Below, one piece after another: positions 19,093 through 26,723 of a stretch of 64,000 nucleotides of DNA. A program made the translations under genes and the position numbers. Source of the stretch: CAKZML01 sp963823435 (GTDB lineage Bacteria; Pseudomonadota; Gammaproteobacteria; Steroidobacterales; BM003); assembly GCA_963823435.1 (NCBI GenBank), contig CAWGLN010000013.1, forward strand, positions 1 through 64,000. Reading direction: 5' to 3'. Numbering within the stretch: position 1 is the first letter of the stretch; every line of letters starts with the position of its first letter. The notes under the pieces were generated by a model. It saw only the letters and a program-made list of their open reading frames with translations. It searched no databases and had not been told where the DNA came from.

Positions 19093-20175
19093 ATGCCATT
19101 ACATTCCTCCACCCGCACCCAGCAGATTGTCCTGGATGACGCCCAGGTTACGGTCGAGAAAGCACTGCGTCAGCTCTCGGCAACCCTGGCGCAGGCGCCC
19201 ACCCGGCGGCAACCCGGTCTGGTAGGTCGGCTGCTGGGCAGACGCAAATCCATTACCCCAGTCAGGGGCCTGTATATCTGGGGCACGGTGGGTCGTGGCA
19301 AGACCATGCTCATGGATCGCTTTTATGAACAGTTGCATCTGCCTTACAAGATGCGCAGTCATTTCCATCGCTTCATGCACGATGTCCATGGCGAACTGAA
19401 GCGCCTGAATAATCTCGAAAATCCTCTTGAGGAGGTAGCCGAGCGGCTGGCCATGAAGGCGCGGGTCATTTGCTTTGATGAATTCTTCGTCAACGACATC
19501 GCCGACGCCATGATCCTGGGCACCCTGTTCGAGGCCCTGTTTCGTCGCGGTGTAACCCTGGTCGCGACGTCCAACGTGGCGCCCGATCAACTGTACCGCG
19601 ACGGTCTGCAGCGCCAGCGTTTCCTGCCGACTATCGCCCTGCTGCAAGCCCATACCCAGGTGCTGGAACTCGGCGCCGGTGTCGACTATCGCCTGCGAGT
19701 GCTCGAGCAAGCTGAAATTTACCACTGCCCGCTGGACCGGCAGGCGGACGAGAACCTGGATCAGTATTTCCAGGACATGGCACCAGATCAGGGTGAGCAG
19801 GATGTCGGCCTGCTGGTGAATGATCGCTCACTTGTCGCCCGCCGTCTCGCTGACGGCGTGGTCTGGTTCGACTTCCAGGCCATTTGCGGCGGCCCCCGCA
19901 GTCAGGAGGACTACATCGAACTGGCTCGCTGCTACCAGACTGTCCTGGTCTCGGGTATTCCACAACTGACCCGTGACACCGAGGACGAGGCCAGGCGGTT
20001 CATCTCCCTGGTGGACGAATTTTACGACCGCAACGTCAAGCTCATCGTCTCCGCCGAAGTTTCACTGGAAGAACTCTATCGGGGACGAAAACTGGAATTC
20101 GAATTCCAGCGTACCCGTAGCCGTATGCAGGAAATGCAAAGCCAGGAATACCTGGCCCGGCCGCATCTGCCGTGA
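19093..20175 (+). CDS. zapE: Cell division protein ZapE (AFG1-like ATPase)
   Basis: A 360-residue P-loop ATPase. Walker A is GTVGRGKTMLMD, Walker B VICFDEFFVNDIADA, sensor VATSNVAPDQLY. The order and length match the ZapE/AFG1 family, which binds the inner membrane and destabilises FtsZ in E. coli. Start ATG 19093. Its stop overlaps the GTG start of the following redoxin gene (CGTGAG), so the two are probably co-transcribed. Confidence 0.93.
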   Translation: MPLHSSTRTQQIVLDDAQVTVEKALRQLSATLAQAPTRRQPGLVGRLLGRRKSITPVRGLYIWGTVGRGKTMLMDRFYEQLHLPYKMRSHFHRFMHDVHGELKRLNNLENPLEEVAERLAMKARVICFDEFFVNDIADAMILGTLFEALFRRGVTLVATSNVAPDQLYRDGLQRQRFLPTIALLQAHTQVLELGAGVDYRLRVLEQAEIYHCPLDRQADENLDQYFQDMAPDQGEQDVGLLVNDRSLVARRLADGVVWFDFQAICGGPRSQEDYIELARCYQTVLVSGIPQLTRDTEDEARRFISLVDEFYDRNVKLIVSAEVSLEELYRGRKLEFEFQRTRSRMQEMQSQEYLARPHLP

Positions 20176-20727
20176 GCGATAATAACGACACAAAGCGCGG
20201 CTATGCCGACTGGCCACGCTGGCTGCGCTGGTCACTGGAGTTGTCGGGTTTCGTGCTGGTTTTTCTGCTGGTACAGCAATGGCAGACCCGTGACATGCTT
20301 CCCGTTGACCCGCAACAAACCGCCCCGCCCCTGTATGGCATGCTGCTGGACGGCGGCGAGATGGATGTCTCCTCGCTACGTGGTCGTCCCACGCTGGTGT
20401 ACTTCTTTGCACCCTGGTGCAAGGTCTGCGCGTTCAGCGCGTCCAGCCTGCAAGGTCTGCGCGACAGTTATGACGAGGGCGAACTGGGGATGGTCATGGT
20501 GGCGCTATCCTACGACACTGTCGACGCAGTGCGCGAATTTCGTGACGAGCACGAGCTGACTATCCCGGTGTTGCTGGGCAACCCAACACATCTCAGCGAG
20601 CTGGAGTATTTACGGCTTCCCCACCTACTATGTGCTGGACAGCCAGGGACATGTGGTCAGTCGAGACTTTGGTGTCAGCACCACCCCGGGCCTGCGTTAC
20701 AGGATATTCCGCGCAGATCGGAATTGA
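20172..20727 (+). CDS. Membrane-anchored TlpA-like thiol-disulfide redoxin, one frameshift
   Basis: GTG start at 20172 overlapping zapE. One N-terminal membrane helix (residues 17-37), then a thioredoxin fold with the active site WCKVCAF. Near 20609 a surplus T in a TTT run shifts the frame. The true C-terminus continues FPTYYVLDSQGHVVSRDFG ... RIFRADRN to a TGA at 20725-20727. It probably works outside the inner membrane on cytochrome or other thiols, but the partner is unknown. About 184 residues after correction. Confidence 0.82.
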
Positions 20728-20796
20728 GCAAGACCAGGGAAATCAAGGTTTGACACTCTGATGCAGGCGACAGATAGCTCTTCCCCCAACTCGGTG

Positions 20797-20913
20797 CATA
20801 CCGGGGTAAGTCCCGGCCCAAGATCATGATGAACTTGAAAACAGTCCTTTTAATAGCGGAATATCTGGTAAATACTTATCCAATATGAAGACCCCGATAA
20901 ATAGTAGTTAGGC
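20797..20913. repeat. 117-bp repeat, copy 1, ending in an integron-like GTTAGGC core
   Basis: Closely matches 23851-23966. Shared blocks include CATACCGG, AAGTCCCGG, TCTGGTAAATACTTA and ATATGAAGACCC-GATAAATA. Both copies end at GTTAG and stand about 20 bases before the start of a small gene. GTTAGGC fits the attC/attI core GTTRRRY. The block may be a recombination or promoter segment at the left edge of the cassette array. It has no coding potential. Confidence 0.65.
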
Positions 20914-20935
20914 GTCACAGGAGCCACGACCGCCG

Positions 20936-21489
20936 ATGTCGAACCAGTCACTCCTTCTCTACCTGCTGATCATCGGCTGTGAGTTAGCGTTCTGGCTTGT
21001 ATTAGTACTCAGCTTGGTCACACGCTATATGTTGCGTCGAGAGGCAGCAAGCCGATGGCTTCTGCTATCTCTTCCGGTCATCGACATACTGCTCATCGTG
21101 TTCGCCGCACTTGATCTGCGAGCCGGAACTACAGCTACAGTCGCGCACGGTCTGGCTGCGGTGTACGTTGGCTTCACTATCGCCTTTGGCTCTATCGCAG
21201 TTCGATGGGCGGACACGCACTTCGCTTACCGCTTCGCTGGCAGGCCCGCGCCGGAGCGATCACCGACCGGATGGAAGGCGGTGCGGTTCGAGTTCGAACT
21301 CTGGCTGCGCTGTATTGCTGCTTGGATCATTTCGTTCACGCTCATTGAAGTCTTGGTCTACTTGGTGGCAAACGGAGCAGTCACGGAGCTCCTATACGTT
21401 GGCATAGATACGGGTTTGGGTGCGTCTTCTTCTGGTTCATCTTCGGTCCAGCTTGGAGCATGGTGTTCTTTCGCCGGGAAGCGCGGTGA
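20936..21489 (+). CDS. Cassette-borne membrane protein, four predicted helices, one frameshift
   Basis: Not a family I can name. Residues 7-28, 39-60, 68-88 and 124-150 are hydrophobic helices; the loop after helix 3 carries APERSPTGWKAVRFEFELW. The frame breaks near 21400. The alternative frame gives a membrane-like end (GFGCVFFWFIFGPAWSMVFF, then RREAR) stopping at TGA 21487-21489. That stop sits one base before the attC core GCCTAAC, the usual arrangement in a cassette. Start ATG 20936, 23 bases after the GTTAGGC core. Confidence 0.7.
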
Positions 21490-21490
21490 C

Positions 21491-21616
21491 GCCTAACCCC
21501 TCGCTCAAGCGGAGCGCCAGCGGCAGGCTACCAGGCCCGTTCTGTGGCGCGCTGCATTTTCCACAGCCCGGGCCTGGCGTCCTGCCGCTGTAGCCCGATT
21601 AGCTCGAACGTTAGCA
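21491..21616 (+). mobile_element. attC recombination site 1
   Basis: R'' box GCCTAAC at 21491-21497 matches RYYYAAC; the R' box GTTAGCA is at 21610-21616. Between them is a long imperfect palindrome with L''-like CTCGCTCAAGCGG opposite the complement of CCGATTAGCTCGAA, offset by one bulged base as in known attC sites. Inner arms AGCGGCAGG and CCTGCCGCT, and CAGGCCCG and CGGGCCTG, also pair. Length 126 bases. Confidence 0.82.
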
Positions 21617-21629
21617 GTCAGGGGGAGAG

Positions 21630-22430
21630 ATGGTGCTAGACAGAATGAAATCCATATTTATCTCTCACGGGGGTGGTCCTATGCCGCTTCTCGGAGATCC
21701 TGGGCATAGTGAAATGGTCGCCTGTCTGGAAAAAATGGCTGGGCGTCTCCGGCTGCCGGATGCTGTAATTGTGGTCAGTGCTCACTGGGAAGAAGATGTT
21801 GCCACCATTACTGCTTCGTCCACTCCCTCACTGATATATGACTACTACGGATTTCCGGAAGAGTCGTATGCCTTTACGTATCCATGTCCTGGTGAGCCGG
21901 AGTTAGCTCGCGAGATATATCATTTGCTTAAGACATCCAGGATTGAGGTCAAGCTAAACCAGGAAAGAGGTTTGGATCACGGTGTTTTTGTGCCGCTGAA
22001 AATAATGTACCCGAACGCAAATATTCCTTGCGTCCAGCTTTCATTGGTTCGCTCGCTAGACCCCTTGGCTCATATCGCTATTGGCAACGCTTTAGGCGGC
22101 TTGAGCCGAAAAACTATTCTGCTAATCGGTTCGGGGTTCTCATTTCACAATCTGAAGGCATTCTTTGCTCCAGAGGAAGCTAAAACAAGTGAGTTGAACC
22201 ACAGCTTTGAGCAGTGGTTGCATGAAACGTGTTGCAACTCGGAATACTCGGAAGAAGAGAGAGTACAAAAGTTAACGCATTGGTTTGACGCGCCTGGCGC
22301 AAGGTTCTGTCATCCTCGAGAGGAGCATCTCTTGCCGCTTCATGTGTGCTATGGCTTAAGCCAACGGGCATGCTCTGAAGCGCTGAAGCTTAAAATCATG
22401 AACAAACAGTCCAGCATGTATCTGTGGTGA
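21630..22430 (+). CDS. LigB-type extradiol dioxygenase, 4,5-DOPA dioxygenase (YgiD/DODA) family
   Basis: A 266-residue class III ring-cleavage dioxygenase fold. Family signs are SHGGGPMPLL near the start, SAHWEE, LDHGVFVPLKIMYP and HPREEHLLPLHV; the His residues in these are the metal ligands in the family. Natural substrate unknown; relatives open catechols such as DOPA. Start ATG 21630, or 21645 (MKSIFIS), which has better spacing to the GGGGGAGAG site at 21621. Lies between attC sites 1 and 2 as cassette cargo; A+T-richer codons than the neighbours outside the array. Confidence 0.85.
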   Translation: MVLDRMKSIFISHGGGPMPLLGDPGHSEMVACLEKMAGRLRLPDAVIVVSAHWEEDVATITASSTPSLIYDYYGFPEESYAFTYPCPGEPELAREIYHLLKTSRIEVKLNQERGLDHGVFVPLKIMYPNANIPCVQLSLVRSLDPLAHIAIGNALGGLSRKTILLIGSGFSFHNLKAFFAPEEAKTSELNHSFEQWLHETCCNSEYSEEERVQKLTHWFDAPGARFCHPREEHLLPLHVCYGLSQRACSEALKLKIMNKQSSMYLW

Positions 22431-22436
22431 GCAGAC

Positions 22437-22535
22437 TGCTAACAAATCGTTGCAAGGGACGTTTGACCCGCCACCCATTTTTGCTGCCGCAAAAACGCGC
22501 ATCGCCTCAAACGCCGCTGAACTCAGTCGTTATAC
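22437..22535 (+). mobile_element. attC recombination site 2
   Basis: R'' box TGCTAAC at 22437-22443 and R' box GTTATAC at 22529-22535. The arm CGTTGCAAGGGACGTTTGA pairs with the complement of TCAAACGCCGCTGAACTCAG, with one bulge. Length 99 bases, starting 7 bases after the preceding gene's stop. Confidence 0.75.
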
Positions 22536-22582
22536 ATCGTTACGCAAATTCTTGAGGAATACGGGGGGAGGTTATCTGCTCT

Positions 22583-22774
22583 ATGCAACAAGTCGTTACG
22601 CGGAATGTTCAGTGTCCCTACTGTGGAGAAATCATCGGGGTTTTGATTGACTGCTCCGTATTGCAACAGGACTATATTGAAGACTGTCAGGTATGTTGTC
22701 GTCCCATCGATTTTAACGTTACCGTTGACCAGGAGGGCGAACCCTACGTTGCCGTGTCACATGAAAACGAATAG
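22583..22774 (+). CDS. CPXCG-motif cysteine-rich small protein
   Basis: 63 residues with VQCPYCGE near the start and DCQVCCRP mid-protein, the two cysteine pairs of the CPXCG family, likely binding one zinc. Function unknown. In many gammaproteobacteria the family is a chromosomal stand-alone gene; here it sits between attC sites 2 and 3. Start ATG 22583 after GGGGGAGG at about 22564. Confidence 0.85.
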   Translation: MQQVVTRNVQCPYCGEIIGVLIDCSVLQQDYIEDCQVCCRPIDFNVTVDQEGEPYVAVSHENE

Positions 22775-22825
22775 CGAAATCTGTAACCAACAGCTTGCGC
22801 CTCCCGGCAACAGCACGGGAACAAA

Positions 22826-22903
22826 GTATAACAAGGTAAGGCAAGCCGACGTCCAAACCTCTGCTTCGCGTCGGTCTGGCCGCGGTTGCCTTCGGCGTTG
22901 GGC
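22826..22903 (+). mobile_element. attC recombination site 3
   Basis: R'' box GTATAAC at 22826-22832 and R' box GTTGGGC at 22897-22903, a perfect GTTRRRY. The arm AAGGTAAGGCAAGCCG pairs with the complement of CGCGGTTGCCTTCGGC, and the inner CCGACG with CGTCGG around a CTGCTTCG-containing loop. Length 78 bases. The TATAACAA start resembles Vibrio-type repeats. Confidence 0.78.
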
Positions 22904-23002
22904 TTCAAAAGTGATGCCTTCATATCTGGCTGCTGTGCCGGGAAAGGCGGTTAGCTTCGGTTTAGGTCTAGAATGGCTGAGTCTAAAAAGGAAATCTGAA
23001 GA

Positions 23003-23629
23003 ATGTTGCGGATAGCCCGGATTAGTTGGGTCACAATTACCACGTTACTATTGGCGGGAAATGCTATGGCCGTTGAGGAAGCGAAATACAACGTACTTCG
23101 TGAAGAAGACGGGTTCGAACTTCGGGACTACGAGTCCCATATTCTCGCTGAGACCACGGTAGATGGGGAGTTTGAAGATGCCGGTAGCGAAGCATTCGGC
23201 CGCCTGTTCAAGTACATTTCTGGCAACAACAAACAGCAACAGAAAGTGGCGATGACATCGCCTGTTGGACAAGAGCCATCGAGTCAGAAGATTGAGATGA
23301 CATCGCCGGTAGGCCAGCAGAAGCAGGATGGAAAATGGGTTGTCAGCTTTATGATGCCAGCGTCATTCACGCTGGAAACGACTCCTGAGCCAAAGGATCC
23401 AAACGTGTCTATTCGCGAGGTTCCGGCACGTCTCATTGCTGCGGTAAGTTATTCGGGTTTTTGGAGCGAAAAGAGTTACCGTCGCAACTTGTCAAAATTA
23501 CAGGATTGGATAGCGAATAATCGCTTGACTCCGATAGGCGAACCGATTTGGGCACGGTACAACCCACCGTTCATGCCTTGGTTTCTTCGTCGAAATGAAA
23601 TCCTGGTGCCAATTGCATCCCAGGAATAA
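23003..23629 (+). CDS. SOUL-family heme-binding protein, secreted
   Basis: 208 residues. Signal peptide (residues 1-23, hydrophobic core WVTITTLLLAGNAMA). A SOUL/HEBP domain follows: YNVLREEDGFELRDYESHI, then SEAFGRLFKYISGNN, KVAMTSPVGQ repeated as IEMTSPVGQ, VSFMMPASFTLETTPEP, and the C-terminal PPFMPWFLRRNEI. The bacterial role is unclear, perhaps periplasmic heme handling. The last recognised attC is 100 bases upstream, so it may be the next cassette cargo, but no attC was found after its stop. Confidence 0.88.
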   Translation: MLRIARISWVTITTLLLAGNAMAVEEAKYNVLREEDGFELRDYESHILAETTVDGEFEDAGSEAFGRLFKYISGNNKQQQKVAMTSPVGQEPSSQKIEMTSPVGQQKQDGKWVVSFMMPASFTLETTPEPKDPNVSIREVPARLIAAVSYSGFWSEKSYRRNLSKLQDWIANNRLTPIGEPIWARYNPPFMPWFLRRNEILVPIASQE

Positions 23630-23648
23630 TTTGGGTCGAACCGCAATT
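23628..23648 (+). repeat. 21-bp direct repeat, copy 1
   Basis: Begins AATTTGGGTC and ends GAACCGCAATT. Identical to 24552-24572, 924 bases apart. It overlaps the stop codon of the SOUL gene. The pair brackets the 23985-24455 gene. Confidence 0.75.
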
Positions 23649-23984
23649 GCCATTCCGATTATGAAAGCCTGAGTCCTAAAAAATCGCGAAAAAGGTGCCA
23701 AGTCTATTTTGCCCGATTGCTGCAAATAAACCTGACACAATATTCCATCAATATTCCATCGTCCTCTCGAGCGTCAGCCGTCTGCATGGGTAATGCCTGG
23801 CCTCAGTCTCCACTGGCTTTTGCACAGTCTGATGGCGATGACGATCCGTACATACCGGCGCAAGTCCCGGGGCAAGATCAAGTCTGACGTGAAAACACTC
23901 CTTTTAAACGCGGAACATCTGGTAAATACTTACCCGATATGAAGACCCTGATAAATAACAGTTAGCTGATTCAGAGCTTTCCAG
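23649..23984. other. Gene-free stretch in the accessory region
   Basis: About 335 bases with no supported gene. Its right half is the second copy of the 117-bp repeat. The left half shows ATATTCCATC twice in tandem at about 23739-23760 and nothing else recognised. Confidence 0.5.
23851..23966. repeat. 117-bp repeat, copy 2
   Basis: Matches 20797-20913 over its whole length with scattered substitutions and one gap. Ends at GTTAGCT (23961-23967), 18 bases before the next gene's ATG. Same position relative to the following gene as copy 1. Confidence 0.7.
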
Positions 23985-24455
23985 ATGAACATATTCGTAC
24001 TTGATAACGATATAGACAAATGCGCGCAGTATCATTGCGATCAGCACGTCGTAAAAATGATACTTGAGAGCGTGCAGATGTTATGCACGGCACTGAATAA
24101 GAAAGGCTTTTCTACACCCTATAAATCCACCCACATTAAACATCCGTGCGTACTCTGGGTGGAACAGTCTTATGGCAATTTTGCCTGGCTCAAAAATCTC
24201 GCTCTCGCGTTAAATGCCGAATACCGATTTAGATTTGAAAAAGCTTCTGATCACAATTCAATATTTGTGCTCAATGAAATATCGAATTGCGAATACCAGA
24301 ATGAAGGATTAACTGAGTTTGCTCAAGCAATGCCAAATAGATACAAGATTCCGGGAGACGCAGTTAAAGCATACAGACAGTTTTACCTGGGCGAAAAAAT
24401 GGACTTCGCCAGATGGACCAAGCGGAGTGTTCCTGAATGGGCACTCAAATTTTGA
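23985..24455 (+). CDS. Conserved hypothetical protein of accessory region
   Basis: 156 residues, soluble, no signal peptide. Starts MNIFVLDNDIDKCAQYHCDQ then HVVKMILESVQMLCTALN, a start I associate with small phage or mobile-element proteins but cannot name. Conserved-looking aromatic and basic residues follow (THIKHPCVLWV, SYGNFAWLKNL, MPNRYKIPGDAVKAYRQFY, KMDFARWTKR). Low G+C compared with the core genome. Bracketed by the 21-bp repeat pair. Function unknown. Confidence 0.75.
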   Translation: MNIFVLDNDIDKCAQYHCDQHVVKMILESVQMLCTALNKKGFSTPYKSTHIKHPCVLWVEQSYGNFAWLKNLALALNAEYRFRFEKASDHNSIFVLNEISNCEYQNEGLTEFAQAMPNRYKIPGDAVKAYRQFYLGEKMDFARWTKRSVPEWALKF

Positions 24456-24736
24456 CGGCGCTGGCTGCTTTCCTTATCGACTCATCCGCGTTGCCAAGCT
24501 GTACGTTAGCCCGGTCTCTATTCAGCATCAGATCACTGGAGGTTCGTGAGAAATTTGGGTCGAACCGCAATTAATCATAAGGTTATGGAGCCGAGTGAAT
24601 GCTGTCGGTGCCGGTGTTAGCTTATTGCCTTAATAAGGTTTCTCAGAAAATGTATTGACTGACCCTGGTACCATTATTAGGCGGTAGTCAATATTAAGCA
24701 CTGCCCCTTGACCTTGAACGCTGACGGGACCGAGAC
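24456..24736. other. Intergenic stretch with repeat copy
   Basis: 281 bases without a gene, holding the second 21-bp repeat (24552-24572) and a CGTTAGC at about 24503. No matching left arm was found for the latter, so it is not called an attC. Confidence 0.4.
24552..24572 (+). repeat. 21-bp direct repeat, copy 2
   Basis: Exact copy of 23628-23648, about 100 bases after the stop of the 23985-24455 gene. Confidence 0.75.
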
Positions 24737-25120
24737 ATGTACATGATAGGTTTTTTTGGGGCCCTGATGTGCGTTTTCAGCCTCATGATGATTGCGAATC
24801 CGGTGGCCTGGTCGAATGGCATTATCAGTTTCAGCCAGAAGCCCTATTTTCATCCATTTGAGATAGGGAGCAGGCTCGTCTTTGGTCTGGTCTTCATTAC
24901 CTACGCTGACCAGACACTTTATCCGCGGGTGATTTCGGCCATTGGTTATCTTTTGATAAGCGCAAGTGTAGCGCTACTAATAATGCTGCCATCACGACAC
25001 AGACAATTCGCAGTCTGGTCGGCCAGCAAGTTTCGGCACGCGTTCCGTCCAGCCGGGATATTTGGCGCCGCGGCGGGTGCCTTCATCTTCTTCGCAAGCA
25101 TCGGCAGCCTGTTTGCCTAA
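24737..25120 (+). CDS. Small integral membrane protein, unknown family
   Basis: 127 residues with four hydrophobic segments (about 3-22, 45-62, 67-85, 105-125) and a basic loop (SRHRQFAVWSASKFRHAFR). No motif recognised. Start ATG 24737, 13 bases after CTGACGGGACCGAG. Last gene of the A+T-richer stretch. A GCCTAAAGC follows its end and a CGTTAGC lies at 25193; they resemble but do not satisfy attC boxes. Confidence 0.65.
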   Translation: MYMIGFFGALMCVFSLMMIANPVAWSNGIISFSQKPYFHPFEIGSRLVFGLVFITYADQTLYPRVISAIGYLLISASVALLIMLPSRHRQFAVWSASKFRHAFRPAGIFGAAAGAFIFFASIGSLFA

Positions 25121-25372
25121 AGCATAGCCACACGTCCTACATGACCATCCGCAAAACCAAGGCCATTGCCACCGATCACGATTAGTATGGAATCGTTAGC
25201 TTCGCCTATAGGCAGACCCCTCGTTAATGGAGGCCCCAGACCGAATATTCTCGGCCCGGCACCACAACAAAGGTCGTAGCGCACCCGTTCTGACTACACG
25301 GGCCGCCGCATCAACGGTAGTATCCGGCAAGCTGTAGTTTCTTGTGGCAACCGGCGAATGAAGCGAGGGACT

Positions 25373-26131
25373 GTGAAAACCATCGGACTACTGGGCGGCA
25401 TGAGTTGGGAAAGCACGCTACATTACTACCGTGCGATCAACGAGGGCGTAAAAGAAAAGCTGGGTGGCTTGCATTCGGCCCGGATAATCCTGTTTAGCGT
25501 TGATTTCGCGGAAATCGAGAACCTGCAAGTGCGGGGTGATTGGGACGCCGCCGGCCGGCTTCTGCTGGATGCCGCTATCAAGGTCCAGGCTGCAGGGGCC
25601 GACTTCCTGCTCATTTGTACCAACACCATGCACAGGGTTGCGCCGCAAATTGAGGCCGGGCTCGACATACCCTTGCTGCATATCGCAGACGCTACCGCAG
25701 ACGCGCTCCTGGTCCCGGGTATTCGAACGGTAGGCCTGCTGGGCACGGCGTTCACCATGGAGCAGGACTTCTACAAGGGCCGCCTGGGTCGCAGGGGCCT
25801 TGAGGTACTGGTGCCCAACGCGGCAGACAGGGCAATCGTTCACCAGGTTATCTACCAGGAGCTCTGCCAGGGCAAGATCCTGCCAGAATCGAAGGCCGAA
25901 TTTCTGCGTATCATCGCTTCATTGGCAAGAGCCGGCGCCGAGGCGGTAATACTGGGATGCACCGAGATCGGCATGCTGGTCGGACACGAGGACACCCAGG
26001 TCCCCCTGTTCGATACCACCGCAATTCACGCACATCAGGCTGTCGAGTACGCGCTTCAGGACAAGTCGATGGTGAATAAACGGGACCCGGGACAGCCGAC
26101 ACCAAAGAAGGACGTCCCGGAAGAGGTCTGA
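25373..26131 (+). CDS. Aspartate/glutamate racemase family protein
   Basis: 252 residues; cofactor-independent amino-acid racemase fold. The two catalytic cysteines are in LICTNTMH and ILGCTEIGML. The start VKTIGLLGGMSWEST is diagnostic for the YgeA/RacX-like group. GTG at 25373 preferred because GAGGGA precedes it by 4-9 bases; an upstream ATG at 25358 is possible. The C-terminus has an extra charged tail (RDPGQPTPKKDVPEEV). Substrate not deducible. Confidence 0.9.
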   Translation: MKTIGLLGGMSWESTLHYYRAINEGVKEKLGGLHSARIILFSVDFAEIENLQVRGDWDAAGRLLLDAAIKVQAAGADFLLICTNTMHRVAPQIEAGLDIPLLHIADATADALLVPGIRTVGLLGTAFTMEQDFYKGRLGRRGLEVLVPNAADRAIVHQVIYQELCQGKILPESKAEFLRIIASLARAGAEAVILGCTEIGMLVGHEDTQVPLFDTTAIHAHQAVEYALQDKSMVNKRDPGQPTPKKDVPEEV

Positions 26132-26207
26132 TAAGCCACCGATCTCCCACAGCCGGAGAACTCGTGATAGAAAAGTAGTCTCAGGCAACTACTGGCGAAG
26201 AATTACT

Positions 26208-26582
26208 ATGCTGCACCACCTTTCCATTGCCGTATCCGATCTTGATCGCTCCTCCGCGTTCTACGATGCCGTGCTTTCCGCACTGGGTTACGTCCGGGTA
26301 TGGACACAAGGCAATGCCATAGGCTACGGCGTTCCTGGCGGCGATGACCGCTTCGCCATCAAGCATCGGAGTGACGACGTGCATGTCCCCGGTGATGGCT
26401 TCCATATCGCGTTTTCGGCACCCTCCCGGGCAGCGGTCGAGAACTTTTACAGTGCAGCCTTGAAGCAGGGTGGCAAGGACAATGGTGCGCCGGGCCTTCG
26501 CCCCGCCTATGGCGAGCACTACTTTGCCGCCTTCGTCATCGATCCCGACGGCTACCGGATAGAGGCAACGATTGACGATTAA
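26208..26582 (+). CDS. VOC (glyoxalase/bleomycin resistance) family protein
   Basis: 124 residues with one VOC repeat pair: LHHLSIAVSDLDRSSAFYD at the start and HYFAAFVIDPDGYRIEA at the end, which hold metal-site residues (His and Glu). Small stand-alone members include glyoxalases, isomerases and resistance proteins; nothing here narrows the role. Start ATG 26208. Confidence 0.88.
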   Translation: MLHHLSIAVSDLDRSSAFYDAVLSALGYVRVWTQGNAIGYGVPGGDDRFAIKHRSDDVHVPGDGFHIAFSAPSRAAVENFYSAALKQGGKDNGAPGLRPAYGEHYFAAFVIDPDGYRIEATIDD

Positions 26583-26723
26583 GCATTGGCCTGGCCAGGG
26601 CAGACGCGTAATGGGCAACGCCGCTCTGATACACTCCACCGGGATTTACTGGAAGCAAATGACCCGGCAGTACCGGCATCACACGACACTGCCTGTTTTG
26701 ACGTTCGGAAAAGGGGAACCGCG

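Larger units (their letters stand above)
20907..22903 (+). mobile_element. Integron gene-cassette array without integrase in view
   Basis: Three successive units, each one small gene followed closely by an attC-like imperfect palindrome (21491-21616, 22437-22535, 22826-22903). The A+T content is higher than in flanking genes, the cargo genes are functionally unrelated and all on the plus strand, and the stops lie close to the attC sites. No intI gene is within 20 kb on either side. That fits a cluster of attC sites lacking an integrase or a detached part of a chromosomal integron. Confidence 0.75.

Noticed and set aside
24503..24510. CGTTAGC as a fourth attC R' box
   Set aside because: No matching RYYYAAC left core or paired arms between the preceding gene and this point.
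25118..25200. GCCTAAAGC ... CGTTAGC after the 24737 gene as an attC
   Set aside because: The left core has AAA in place of the required AAC and the arms pair poorly; at most a decayed site.
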